From contig JAEZZN010000128.1 of assembly GCA_023418535.1 (NCBI GenBank), forward strand, positions 1 to 32,951: 32,951 nt of DNA, in the 5' to 3' direction. The position numbers and the translations under genes were made by a program. The notes under the pieces were generated by a model. That model had not been told where the DNA came from and searched no databases. It was given only the letters and a program-made list of their open reading frames with translations. Within the stretch, counting starts at the first letter, position 1. The number at the start of each line of letters is the position of its first letter. This document shows, one piece after another, positions 1-8,675 of the stretch. This DNA is from Bacillota bacterium. GTDB lineage: Bacteria; Bacillota_A; Clostridia; Tissierellales; Peptoniphilaceae.

Positions 1-53
1 AACTGCTGTATTCAATATAATTCACTCCTTTACAAGAAAGAATTATATCAAAA

Positions 54-112
54 AAGATTACCTTAATTAATGCAAAGTGTAACCATTTATCTGCAACAAT
101 TTGGGTAATCTT
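54..112 (-). terminator. Rho-independent terminator, repeated at 24053-24086
   Basis: A 9-bp stem (54-62 with 104-112, AAGATTACC/GGTAATCTT) is followed on the minus strand by a run of T. It lies downstream of the methyltransferase fragment and would end its transcript. The stem arms and about 15 bases beyond them (ending CTTTTATACCT) recur near 24053-24105, but the loop is longer here (41 against 14 bases). Confidence 0.6.
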
Positions 113-181
113 ATTTTAACTTTTATACCTCCTTTAGTTTGCTATGTACATATATCACTCTAAAGGCTGTAAATAGCAAGT

Positions 182-799
182 CTATTTTTCACAGAAACTA
201 CAAATAGAAGATAAGACATAAACCACACAAGGAAGTGCCACGCCATTTCCCCACATCTTATACTCCGAAGAATCCCTATGAGGATTTGATAGCCACTTTC
301 TGATTTCTTTTTCGCTCTTTGGCTTTTTTGCTTTTGTGACGTTTTCTCGATAAGTTTCAAAGACATCCACCCAAAATTTAAGTTCTTCATCACTTGGATT
401 TTTTGTTTCTAAATGGTCACACCAACCATCCGGAAAACCTTGAAGTCTTGCACATTCTTTTGGCGTTAATCTTATGACTAGCTTTTCTCTTCCAACGCAA
501 GGTGGATCCTTATAGTCACTTGCCACCAGTGTATTTGCTACATCTTTGCTCGCACAGGTATGGTGTGGATTTTTGCTTGTCGCATAAATTTCTTTTTCTA
601 CGATGAGTTTTCTTTGTGATGCCATATCACTATGAACCCTCTTTGGTCCATCCATCGCACAAAGCGTTCCTGCTGTTTTATCACAGTAAACAACAGCAAT
701 GCCTCCTTGATTAGCATCCGGTGAATTTTGACCTGTGTTAATGGTTCTTGAAACATCCGTTTCATAGACATTAGCTCTCAGATTTTTATGGGCTGTCAA
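182..799 (-). pseudogene. C-terminal fragment of a phage/ICE-type DNA cytosine-5 methyltransferase
   Basis: The C-terminal part carries RLTPKECARLQGFPDGW, the signature of the last conserved motifs of C5-methyltransferases, followed by MWGNGVALPCV, the usual motif X. The catalytic PC motif, SAM-binding motif I and the ENV motif, which belong in the N-terminal half, are absent. The open frame begins only with a TTG just inside a hairpin (794-814), with an in-frame stop a few codons upstream. About 205 residues remain of an enzyme usually 300-450 long or longer. Such methyltransferases are common on conjugative elements and prophages of Firmicutes. I infer a relic of a mobile element; without the catalytic cysteine it cannot methylate DNA alone. 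The terminator at 54-112 follows it. Confidence 0.75.
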
Positions 800-814
800 G
801 GAATTTTCTTGACA
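794..814. other. Hairpin at the truncation point of the methyltransferase
   Basis: TGTCAAG (794-800) and CTTGACA (808-814) form a 7-bp stem with a 7-base loop exactly where homology of the methyltransferase fragment starts. It may mark a deletion or recombination junction. No U-run follows it, so it is not a clear terminator. Confidence 0.4.
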
Positions 815-887
815 CCTTTAACAAATGGATTTTACAGGGGAATAGACCTATTGCCTTGGCTATAATCAGTACAATTCCCCCAATAAA

Positions 888-910
888 AAAGCCTCCCTGG
901 GGGAGGCTTT
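888..910 (-). terminator. Strong Rho-independent terminator of the CPBP gene
   Basis: GCCTCC (891-896) pairs with GGAGGC (902-907), extended by AAA/TTT, with a 5-base loop. Reading the minus strand, the stem is followed by six T. It starts about ten bases after the CPBP stop codon. Confidence 0.85.
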
Positions 911-919
911 ACACCTAGC

Positions 920-1762
920 TTAGCCGAGCCTATGGATGCTTTCCACCAAGGTATATATAACCTCATAAGCAAAAAGTCCTAATATAGGCAGCAATATGTA
1001 GTAAGGCATCTTTCCTATTCTTTGGAATCTTTCTGATAGGTAGACTCTCTTTTTAATGAGAGCCACTATGAAAATGATTAGTCCTATGACTGCAAAGGCT
1101 GGTACGGCAAAGCCTATTGGCTTAAAGTGAGCAACTAGGGTGACAAAAATGTTGTTGCAAATGTGAAGGATAATGGCAAATAGGAGACCATATCTATCTC
1201 TTCCATAGGCAAAAACTATACCCAGAGCTGCTGCTGCAATGGCCTGATATAGGTCATGGTGCATGAAGCCAAATATGAGGGCGGAAATGAGTATGGCTCT
1301 TTTCTTTCCATAAGGAGCAAGAAGGGTCTGCAATCCTCCTCTATAAACCACTTCCTCAAATATAGGCCCTAAAATACAGCTGTATATAATAAAGGTAATG
1401 GTACCCTCATTAATTTTGTTTTGAACTAGGCTTTCCTTGGCAGTATATCCTACTTGATTCAGTAGGCCTTCAAGAGGTACAGTTGAAATGGTACCGATGA
1501 AGTTGAAGCATATACCTACACAAAATAGAAATACTACAGTAAAAAATCCAAAGAGACTAATATCCTTTATATCTTCCTTATAGGCCTTAAGGCCTCTTCC
1601 CCAAAATAGTAGGGGACATAGAGCGACAAAGGTGGTGACCAAAAGTCCTAATCCGTCATCACGTATTAAGGAAAAGTGATTAATTAGCCTTACGACAGCT
1701 ACAAAAAGCAAGGTATTTAGCCATAGGCTTACTACAACCCTTCCTTCTCGTCTCTCAAGCAT
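920..1762 (-). CDS. CPBP family intramembrane glutamic endopeptidase
   Basis: A 280-residue polytopic membrane protein with the CPBP (Abi/CAAX-protease-like) motifs in order: EEVVYRGGLQ (motif 1, paired glutamates and arginine), FGFMHH (motif 2 histidine) and HICNN (motif 3). Members cleave within the membrane; in bacteria several act in bacteriocin self-immunity or protein maturation, but the substrate here is unknown. The ATG has an AGGAGG site 5 bases upstream and the gene has its own terminator (888-910), so it is probably monocistronic. Base composition is clearly richer in GC than the genes to its right, pointing to separate acquisition together with the neighbouring methyltransferase relic. 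Confidence 0.9.
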   Translation of the reverse strand: MLERREGRVVVSLWLNTLLFVAVVRLINHFSLIRDDGLGLLVTTFVALCPLLFWGRGLKAYKEDIKDISLFGFFTVVFLFCVGICFNFIGTISTVPLEGLLNQVGYTAKESLVQNKINEGTITFIIYSCILGPIFEEVVYRGGLQTLLAPYGKKRAILISALIFGFMHHDLYQAIAAAALGIVFAYGRDRYGLLFAIILHICNNIFVTLVAHFKPIGFAVPAFAVIGLIIFIVALIKKRVYLSERFQRIGKMPYYILLPILGLFAYEVIYTLVESIHRLG

Positions 1763-1854
1763 AAAAACCTCCTAAATATATTCGCTTCAGGACTGAAGCA
1801 TTTTCATTATATAATAAGCCTATGAGTAAATCAACGGTTTTTCTTCAAAAAATT

Positions 1855-2322
1855 TCAAGCAACAGTATTTACATGAATAAACTTATATACTTCCCACACA
1901 GCAGTCTTAGTCGCTTCATCTGCCCACTTTCTAATGTGAGGATTAAATAATTCTTCCTCAGTTAGTAAATCAATCATGGCACAGATAGCATTGACGTTCT
2001 CTGTTAATTTTGCCTTTAGCTCTTTCAATGATAGATGTGCATAGGTATCTGTAAACCACTGATATAACTCTCCTAGCTGATTCCATTTAAACTTATCTGA
2101 AGGAGTCTTTACTTCAAGTCCCTTTTTTTCATCATATTCCCATTTAAGGACTAAGGTTGTCCATCCCACTTGATAAGCAAGATTTTCTGCCGGCGTTCTG
2201 TCAACTTCATCTACTCTCTTATCCTTAAGCTCTTCCGGGATGCTATCAAATTCTTTTATATATTTATCAAAGGCTTTTTTTATTTCAGCCTTGAGTTCTT
2301 CTTTACTATTATATGTTTTCAA
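1855..2322 (-). CDS. ClbS/DfsB family four-helix protein
   Basis: A 155-residue soluble protein, predicted all-helical, matching the ClbS/DfsB (DUF1706) type: N-terminal Lys/Glu-rich helix, the AENLAYQVGW segment (the YQVGWT region is characteristic), LGELYQWFTDTYAHLS in the middle and HIRKWADEATKTAVWEVYKF near the end. ClbS is a colibactin self-resistance hydrolase; most relatives are uncharacterised members of the DinB-like superfamily. There is no signal peptide. It stands alone between the CPBP gene and rlmD. The family call rests on recognised sequence pattern; a resistance role is not shown. Confidence 0.75.
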   Translation of the reverse strand: MKTYNSKEELKAEIKKAFDKYIKEFDSIPEELKDKRVDEVDRTPAENLAYQVGWTTLVLKWEYDEKKGLEVKTPSDKFKWNQLGELYQWFTDTYAHLSLKELKAKLTENVNAICAMIDLLTEEELFNPHIRKWADEATKTAVWEVYKFIHVNTVA

Positions 2323-2401
2323 AGGATATTTTCCTTTCTACCAAATTGCATAAATTTTAATATTATTATACCAAATATCCACTCCCATTAACATATCACA
2401 G

Positions 2402-2421
2402 GGGGGTGCAAAGGGGGTGCA
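2402..2421. repeat. Tandem GGGGGTGCA pair, with a third copy in the rlmD end
   Basis: GGGGGTGCA occurs at 2402-2410 and 2413-2421; GGGGTGCA recurs at 2583-2590 inside the last codons of rlmD. The surrounding 2323-2493 stretch holds no gene. These are candidate remnants of attachment-site recombination at the rlmD 3' end, but they are short. Confidence 0.3.
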
Positions 2422-2493
2422 TTTTTCACTCATATCCATTCTGTTCTCCCAACCCTACCCCACTGATAGTTTTCTACAAACCTATTTTTCAAC

Positions 2494-2558
2494 TAAAAAA
2501 ATAAGGCTCATTCTAAGCTAACCATACCTTTTAACGATAGCTATGAAACAAGCCTTAT
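2494..2558 (-). terminator. Terminator downstream of rlmD
   Basis: Outer stem ATAAGGCT (2501-2508) with AGCCTTAT (2551-2558), inner stem AGCTA (2516-2520) with TAGCT (2538-2542), followed on the minus strand by a T-rich tail. It lies about 17 bases after the rlmD stop and probably ends the typA-rlmD transcript. Confidence 0.6.
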
Positions 2559-2574
2559 ATTTCAATACTTTTAA

Positions 2575-3933
2575 TCACTCATGGGGTGCAACTTTTGACA
2601 TCAACACCACACTCTCCACATGTGTTGTCATAGGAAACATATCTACACATGCAACCCTTTTAATTTTATATCCACCTTTAATAAATTCATCCAAGTCATT
2701 TACTAGCGATGTAGGCTTACAAGAAACATAAACAATTTCATTGGCACCATATTCAATTATTTTTCCTATCGCCTTTGGATGAATTCCTTCCCTTGGCGGA
2801 TCAAGTACAATACAATCTGGAATCTCATCAATATTATCAATTTCTTTTAACACATCCCCAGCAATAAACTTACAGTTATTTATACCATTTATTTTAGCAT
2901 TTAGCTTAGCTGCTTCAACAGCCTCTTCTATAATTTCAATCCCTATAACCTTCTTTGCACTCTTTGCCAATACCTGAGCAATTGTACCAGTGCCTGAATA
3001 TAGATCAAATATTACTTTATTATTTATATCTCCAATAAAATCAATCACCTTTGAATAAAGCTTTTCAGCCCCTAATGTATTAGTTTGAAAAAATGAAAAA
3101 GGCGAAATATTAAATTCTAAGTCAAATAAATTTTCAGTAATATAGTCTCTTCCATACAATATATTAACTGAATAATCCTTAATAGCATCAGCCAAAGTGT
3201 CTGTAACAGTATGAAGAATACCAACTATTTTAGAATCTGTATCTAAATTTTTTAATAAATCTATATATTCATTAAATTCAAAATCCAATTGTGAGCTTGT
3301 TACAATATTTACTAGTATTTCTTTATTTTTCTCACTTCTTCTTAATAATAAATACCTCAAATATCCCTTATGTGTAACCTTATGATAATATGGAATCCCT
3401 TTTTCTCTAAAATAATTAATAGTTTTTTCTCTAATTATTCTAAAGTCATCTGTCATTAAAACACAATCATCAATATCTAAGATATCATATTTACTTTTCT
3501 TTTTATGTAATCCAAGAACAGTAGGTCCATCTTTATATTCATCTCCAAAGCTAAGTTCCATTTTATTTCTATACTCAAGATTTTCTGGAGACGGTATTAT
3601 CTCTTCAATATCAATACTATATTTTAACAATAATTTAGCAACATGTTCACGTTTTATATTTAGTTCATCCTCATATGATACCTTTTGATAAAAACAACCT
3701 CCACAATTACCAAAGTTTTTACATTTACTTTGTTCTTTTTCGATATACGAATCTTTAATAATATTTTGTAATTCAGCTTTTGCAGTTTTTTCTCGATTTT
3801 TAGTTATTCTTACTTCAACTTCCTGCCCTTTTATAACACCTTTTACTTCAATTGGTTTTTCATTGAATATTATGCCTACATTAGGAAAACGTGTCTCTTC
3901 AATTTTACCTCTTATAATACTACCTTTTTTCAT
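2575..3933 (-). CDS. rlmD: 23S rRNA (uracil-C5)-methyltransferase, RlmD/RumA family
   Basis: 452 residues. Order: N-terminal TRAM-like RNA-binding region (about 1-55), a [4Fe-4S] cysteine cluster (CKNFGNCGGC, near 71-80), then a SAM-dependent methyltransferase domain with DLYSGTGTIAQ (motif I), a DPPREG motif (IV) and VSCKPTSL carrying the catalytic cysteine. The C-terminal MTTHVESVV is typical. The enzyme adds a methyl group to a 23S rRNA uridine; Firmicute members may act at U747, U1939 or both, so the position is not fixed by sequence. The start overlaps the typA end by 14 bases, implying one transcript. In streptococci the 3' end of this gene is a known landing site for integrative elements, which suits the mobile debris just downstream. 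Confidence 0.92.
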   Translation of the reverse strand: MKKGSIIRGKIEETRFPNVGIIFNEKPIEVKGVIKGQEVEVRITKNREKTAKAELQNIIKDSYIEKEQSKCKNFGNCGGCFYQKVSYEDELNIKREHVAKLLLKYSIDIEEIIPSPENLEYRNKMELSFGDEYKDGPTVLGLHKKKSKYDILDIDDCVLMTDDFRIIREKTINYFREKGIPYYHKVTHKGYLRYLLLRRSEKNKEILVNIVTSSQLDFEFNEYIDLLKNLDTDSKIVGILHTVTDTLADAIKDYSVNILYGRDYITENLFDLEFNISPFSFFQTNTLGAEKLYSKVIDFIGDINNKVIFDLYSGTGTIAQVLAKSAKKVIGIEIIEEAVEAAKLNAKINGINNCKFIAGDVLKEIDNIDEIPDCIVLDPPREGIHPKAIGKIIEYGANEIVYVSCKPTSLVNDLDEFIKGGYKIKRVACVDMFPMTTHVESVVLMSKVAPHE

Positions 3934-5749
3934 ACTTTTTACTAGACATTCTCTTTCTCATGGTTGGATCAAGCTCTTTTTTTCTAATCCTTAGACTTTC
4001 TGGAGTAACCTCCAATAATTCATCATCATCAATAAATTCTAGACACTGTTCAAGGCTCATGATTCTTGCAGGAACAAGCTTTAATGCATCATCAGATCCT
4101 GATGCCCTTGTATTTGTTAGTTGCTTTTTCTTACATAAATTTACATCAATATCTTGTGGTTTATTGCTAATGCCTACAACCATACCAGAATATATTTTTG
4201 TTCCTGGTGTAACAAATAATATTCCTCTTTCCTGTGCGTTATATAATCCATATGCTGTAGTCTCACCAGTTTCAAATGCAATTAAAGAGCCGACCGGTCT
4301 ATATTCTATATCTCCCTTATATAAATCATAACCATCAAATATAGTATTAATAATACCATTACCTTTAGTAGAAGTTAAAAATTCTCCTCTATATCCAATT
4401 AATCCTCTTGACGGTATTCTGAATTCTAGCCTAATCATTTCACTTCTTCCAGGCATCATATTTAAAAGTTCTCCCTTTCGTCTAGAAAGCGCTTCAATAA
4501 CTGCCCCTGAAAAATCGTTTGGTACGTCAATATATGCCATTTCCATTGGCTCTAATTTTTTATTATCTTCAAATTTGTATAATACCTGTGCCTTACCAAC
4601 AGCAAATTCATATCCTTCACGTCTCATGTTCTCTATAAGAACAGAAAGGTGAAGCTCACCTCTACCACTAACTTTAAATTTTTCAGTTGTTTCTGTTTCT
4701 TCCACACGTAGGCTTACATCTGTATATAATTCTTTAAATAATCTATCTCTTAAATGTCTTGATGTAACAAATTTTCCTTCTGTTCCTGCAAAAGGGGAAT
4801 CATTTACAATAAAGTCCATTGATATAGTTGGTTCTGAAATTTTTTGAAATTCTATAGCTTTACCATTATTAATATCACAAATAGTATCTCCAATAGCTAA
4901 ATCAGATATACCACTAATAGCCACTATTTGACCAGCCCCAGCCTCATTTATTTCAATTCTTTGAAGGCCATCAAATTCATATAGCTTTACAATTTTTACT
5001 TTTTTATTTTTTTCTTCGTTATTAGCATTTTTTAATACATATTCGCCACCAACTTTTATTCTACCATTGCTTATTTTACCAATACCAATTCTCCCCACGT
5101 ATTCATTATAATCAATTGTGCTTATAAGCATTTGTGTAGGTTCTTCATCACTTCCACTTGGTACTGGAGTTGAGTTAATTATTGTTTCAAATAATGGTAT
5201 CATATCTAAATTATCATCTTCTATTTTATATCTTGCAAATCCCTGCTTAGCACTTGCAAATATAAAAGGGCAATCAAGTTGTTTCTCATTTGCATTTAAA
5301 TCAAGCAATAATTCCAAAACCTCTTCTTCCACCTCTTCAGGTCTTGCCATAGGTCTATCAATTTTATTAATACATGTGATTAATTCAAGATCTAAGTCTA
5401 AAGCTTTTTGTAAAACAAATCTTGTTTGTGGCATTGGTCCTTCATATGCATCTACAACTAGAATAACACCATCAACCATCTTTAGAATTCTTTCAACTTC
5501 TCCTCCAAAGTCTGCATGCCCAGGTGTATCAATTATATTTATTTTTACATCTTTATAATTTATAGCAGTATTTTTTGATAGTATAGTGATTCCTCTTTCT
5601 CTTTCAATATCACCACTATCCATAATTCTTGAACTTAATTCCTGATTTTCTCTAAAAGTTCCACTTTGTTTTAAAAGTTCATCTACTAATGTAGTTTTTC
5701 CATGATCAACATGGGCAATAATAGCAATATTTCTTATATTTTCTTTCAT
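3920..5749 (-). CDS. typA: Ribosome-associated GTPase TypA/BipA
   Basis: 609 residues, full family length. G1 is AHVDHGKTTL near residue 12, switch II is DTPGHADF and G4 is NKID. EF-G-like domains II, III and V follow, with the BipA-typical GRGELHLSVLIENMRREGYE and RIPSRGLIGYRGEFLTSTKG, and the BipA C-terminal domain. It is a translational GTPase involved in 50S assembly and adaptation to cold or stress. ATG preceded by GAGAG. It heads the two-gene unit with rlmD; the hairpin at 5767-5787 separates it from the upstream operon but has a weak U-tail, so some read-through is possible. Confidence 0.96.
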   Translation of the reverse strand: MKENIRNIAIIAHVDHGKTTLVDELLKQSGTFRENQELSSRIMDSGDIERERGITILSKNTAINYKDVKINIIDTPGHADFGGEVERILKMVDGVILVVDAYEGPMPQTRFVLQKALDLDLELITCINKIDRPMARPEEVEEEVLELLLDLNANEKQLDCPFIFASAKQGFARYKIEDDNLDMIPLFETIINSTPVPSGSDEEPTQMLISTIDYNEYVGRIGIGKISNGRIKVGGEYVLKNANNEEKNKKVKIVKLYEFDGLQRIEINEAGAGQIVAISGISDLAIGDTICDINNGKAIEFQKISEPTISMDFIVNDSPFAGTEGKFVTSRHLRDRLFKELYTDVSLRVEETETTEKFKVSGRGELHLSVLIENMRREGYEFAVGKAQVLYKFEDNKKLEPMEMAYIDVPNDFSGAVIEALSRRKGELLNMMPGRSEMIRLEFRIPSRGLIGYRGEFLTSTKGNGIINTIFDGYDLYKGDIEYRPVGSLIAFETGETTAYGLYNAQERGILFVTPGTKIYSGMVVGISNKPQDIDVNLCKKKQLTNTRASGSDDALKLVPARIMSLEQCLEFIDDDELLEVTPESLRIRKKELDPTMRKRMSSKKYEKR

Positions 5750-5758
5750 ATTCTCTCC

Positions 5759-5787
5759 AAAATATAACAGGGGTATTTGCCCCCTGT
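5759..5787 (-). terminator. Weak terminator between the folate operon and typA
   Basis: ACAGGGG (5767-5773) pairs with CCCCTGT (5781-5787), 7-base loop. The minus-strand tail TATATTTT is only partly T. It follows the last gene of the six-gene operon by 5 bases. Confidence 0.55.
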
Positions 5788-5792
5788 AATAA

Positions 5793-6980
5793 TTATTTTT
5801 CTATTTCATTATATCTTCTTATAAACTCATCAACAAATATACCAGCAAGTATAAAATATAATAAAAGAGTTCCTAAATTAACTGCGCTAAGCCTTCTACA
5901 ATCAATAATATTTATATACATACCTTCGTTTCTATGTTGATGTACTATTTTATCAAATTCAATATTATTTAATTCATTAAAACTTATATTATCGAATTTT
6001 TGTAGTTCTATACTTGAAGCCTTATCAGGTCTTATAACTATATCAACAGTAGGTATTCTAACATTGATAAACGTTTCCATAATTTTATTTTTATACCTAT
6101 CATGGTAATATTTCAAATTATCCAAGTCCCTTAAATATAATGCATGTCCATGATAAAGCATATCATTACCTTTTAGTCTACTTCTCCAATCACAAAGGCT
6201 ACTTAAATTAGGTTCAAATGTACAAACATTTTCTACTTCTATGCCTTCTTGTAATGCAAGCCATCTTATGGTTACGTAGTCCTCAAACTCTGGAAACTCA
6301 CCACCTTCCAGATCTTCTAACACTTTATTTGCCCCTTCAAATAATTTTTGTACTTCAACCCCTGCTACATAATATGGTAAATATGCAACTTCAGTAAAAC
6401 ATAGATATTCAATTGGAATATTTTTATCAAACTCAATAAAGAAATAATCCTTTAATTTTTCATCGCTAATTATTTCCTTTTTGTTTGCTGTCGCAATAAT
6501 TATATGCTTATATAATTCAGAGTTACTATATTTTTTTTCTAAAAGCTGTTTTAATATTCTAAAATGTGCACCAATATGCGGTTTTAAAAGAGAGTCTGTT
6601 ATTACATAAATATATAAGTCTCTATCTTTTATTTGGTCTAATACCTTAAATAAGCTATTAGCTGATAAACTATCTCCTAAATAATATATATCTGTTGAAT
6701 TATTTGTAAGCGGATCAATAACTGATTTAAGAGAGGCTATAATAGTAGAATCAGATATTACTACAAGAGCAGCCCTTTGTCCCTGAATTTCATTAACCTT
6801 ACTCATAATATCCTTTATATTACCTCTATTATTATAGTTTATTATATAATCATTTAAGAAATCTTTTACAAAAGTATCATTAAAAACTTCTTTCTTTATT
6901 TCCTTTATTCTTGCATACGTCTTTTCAATTTTATCAGATCTAAATTTACTTAAGGTATCACTAAAATCATAATGAATCAT
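5793..6980 (-). CDS. Glucose-6-phosphate-isomerase-like protein lacking the active-site motifs
   Basis: 395 residues from the ATG at 6980 (GAGG site 6 bases upstream; a GTG at 6992 is possible but poorly placed). Segment by segment it follows bacterial phosphoglucose isomerase. AALVVISDSTIIASL (70-84) stands where the GIGGSYLGA loop belongs. DIYYLGDSLSANSLFKVLDQ (97-116) matches the strand and helix before the phosphate loop. ITDSLLKPHI (127-136) replaces SKSGTTTEP. NIPIEYLCFTEVAYLP (187-202) replaces GGRYSVLTAVGLLP. DLDNLKYYH (285-293) replaces DLHSLGQ. The C-terminus stops before the usual lysine segment (PGVEAYK). So the sugar-phosphate loop, GGR arginine, catalytic glutamate, histidine and lysine are gone while the SIS-fold framework remains. 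Last gene of the thyA-folA operon. Isomerase activity is very unlikely; a binding or structural role is inference. Confidence 0.72.
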   Translation of the reverse strand: MIHYDFSDTLSKFRSDKIEKTYARIKEIKKEVFNDTFVKDFLNDYIINYNNRGNIKDIMSKVNEIQGQRAALVVISDSTIIASLKSVIDPLTNNSTDIYYLGDSLSANSLFKVLDQIKDRDLYIYVITDSLLKPHIGAHFRILKQLLEKKYSNSELYKHIIIATANKKEIISDEKLKDYFFIEFDKNIPIEYLCFTEVAYLPYYVAGVEVQKLFEGANKVLEDLEGGEFPEFEDYVTIRWLALQEGIEVENVCTFEPNLSSLCDWRSRLKGNDMLYHGHALYLRDLDNLKYYHDRYKNKIMETFINVRIPTVDIVIRPDKASSIELQKFDNISFNELNNIEFDKIVHQHRNEGMYINIIDCRRLSAVNLGTLLLYFILAGIFVDEFIRRYNEIEK

Positions 6981-6988
6981 ATATATCC

Positions 6989-8176
6989 TCACTTATTATA
7001 AACTGTATTATTTTTATATTTTACATCCTTTAAGAACATAAAAATAATTGCACCTACTATGGCTATAATAGATGAAATAATTAATGTTGCCCTTATACCA
7101 AATGTATTTATTAACAGTCCACCTATAATATTACCTAGACTTCCTCCAATTCCCATGCTGGCTACACCAATCATTAATTGAGCCTTTACTTGATTTCCTC
7201 TTTTAACAATATCATTCATATAAAAAATAACTGCAGGTGTAAATAATGCAAAAGCCAACGGTTGAGTAAACTGCGCTATAACTATGCCATTAAAACTAGT
7301 TGCCAGTGTTTCTATTATTACTTTAAGTGACATGAAAATCGCAGAAATTCTTAGTAATGAAATATTTGAAAACCTCTTTACTATTATACCAAATAAAATA
7401 AGCGTTGGTAACTCCAAAAATGAACTTAGTCCAACTGCAATACCATATTGTATATCATTTGCATTGACATAAGATATTATATCTTTTAAAAAATTATTTA
7501 TGACGTTATGCGAAAAAAATATCAATGATATTCCTAAAATCAATTTACGAAATTGATTATTTTTCGTTAACATACTTATTATTGAATCGGATTCAGTTTC
7601 ATTTATAATGTCAATAGCTACATACTTAGGATGAATAAAAGTAATTAGAACAATTAGTACATTTAATAATATATATGGATAAAATAAGAAAGTCTCACCC
7701 ACTATGCTTATTAAGTAACCACCAAAAAAACCAAATAATGAGTATCCAATAGACCCCATAGCTCGTGATAATCCAAAATTTAATTTTTCTCCTGCATTTA
7801 AGCATTCAACTGATAGTGCCCCCAATGTTGGAAAGCCTGAAGTTGATAAGCTAAGGGCTAGTAAAAAACTAATTGAAGCAAGAATATTATTATTCTTTGC
7901 AATTACAAATATTATACCAATTATTATAGATAATATAGCCTCTAATCTTATACATTGTATTACAGTTATAATTCTCCTATTTTCAACAATGTATGAAAAT
8001 CCTATTTGGATAAATATACCAGCTATCATTGATAGTGCAAATATTATTCCGATTTTTGAACTATTAAGGCCTAATGAGGCCAATATAGGATTTCCAAATC
8101 CTATTGTAATAGAAAATGCCATTCCAACTAAAGCATGTAATATTGAATTAAATAGCGTAAATCTGTCATTATTCAT
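6989..8176 (-). CDS. Major facilitator superfamily transporter
   Basis: About 395 residues with twelve predicted hydrophobic segments. The N-terminus (GMAFSITIGFGNPILASLG) and the loop before TM3 resemble the LacY/MFS_1-like sugar and peptide porters. No substrate-defining motif is recognised. The ATG at 8176 overlaps the folA stop codon by one base (TGATG), which favours translational coupling. It lies between folA and the isomerase-like gene; co-transcription with folate/thymidylate genes might suggest a pterin, nucleoside or sugar substrate, but this is speculation. Confidence 0.85.
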   Translation of the reverse strand: MNNDRFTLFNSILHALVGMAFSITIGFGNPILASLGLNSSKIGIIFALSMIAGIFIQIGFSYIVENRRIITVIQCIRLEAILSIIIGIIFVIAKNNNILASISFLLALSLSTSGFPTLGALSVECLNAGEKLNFGLSRAMGSIGYSLFGFFGGYLISIVGETFLFYPYILLNVLIVLITFIHPKYVAIDIINETESDSIISMLTKNNQFRKLILGISLIFFSHNVINNFLKDIISYVNANDIQYGIAVGLSSFLELPTLILFGIIVKRFSNISLLRISAIFMSLKVIIETLATSFNGIVIAQFTQPLAFALFTPAVIFYMNDIVKRGNQVKAQLMIGVASMGIGGSLGNIIGGLLINTFGIRATLIISSIIAIVGAIIFMFLKDVKYKNNTVYNK

Positions 8177-8673
8177 CAATTCGAACCAGTCCTAATATAC
8201 TTTAACCATCTATATGTTATATCAAAGTGTGTATTTTCTTCACTTGTTTCAGTAAGCATCCAATTATCATCATTATCTAAATTAGGAAAAAAGGTATCAG
8301 CAAAATAATTATAATCTATTTTTGTTACTAAGCACTCATCAGTATAAGGTAAAAATATCTTATAAATCCCTTCCCCACCAATAACAAAAACATCTTCAGA
8401 TAACATATTTTTTACATAATCAAGCACTTGGTCAACTGTATTTAAAACTACTGCACCATCAACTTTATAATCCTTATTCTTTGTTAATATAATATTAATT
8501 CTCTTAGGTAATGGCTTTCTATTTGGGAGGCTCTCAAATGTTTTTCTTCCCATTATTACTACCTTATTTAAAGTTTTATTCTTAAAATATTCTAAATCTT
8601 TTGGTAGGTGCACAAGTAAACGTCCATTGCAACCAATACCCCAATTTTTTTCTACTGCTACTATCGCTTTCAT
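8176..8673 (-). CDS. folA: Dihydrofolate reductase
   Basis: 165 residues, normal length. MKAIVAVEKNWGIGCNG gives the N-terminal strand and the Met20-type loop. LPKDLEYFK carries the catalytic acid. VIMGRKTFESLP is the NADPH/substrate helix and FVIGGEGIYKIFLP the conserved glycine pair. It reduces dihydrofolate to tetrahydrofolate with NADPH. It starts two bases after thyA, the classic pairing: thymidylate synthase makes dihydrofolate and this enzyme recycles it. Nothing suggests a mobile trimethoprim-resistant allele; the gene matches its neighbours in composition and operon structure. Confidence 0.95.
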   Translation of the reverse strand: MKAIVAVEKNWGIGCNGRLLVHLPKDLEYFKNKTLNKVVIMGRKTFESLPNRKPLPKRINIILTKNKDYKVDGAVVLNTVDQVLDYVKNMLSEDVFVIGGEGIYKIFLPYTDECLVTKIDYNYFADTFFPNLDNDDNWMLTETSEENTHFDITYRWLKYIRTGSN

Positions 8674-8675
8674 AT

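Noticed and set aside
5118..5558. Long plus-strand open frame opposite typA
   Set aside because: Antisense shadow of a clear GTPase gene, with a Ser-rich low-complexity translation and no ribosome binding site.
8176..8673. Dihydrofolate reductase as an acquired trimethoprim-resistance gene
   Set aside because: It is embedded in a coupled operon with thyA, has neighbour-like composition and no adjoining integron or transposon.
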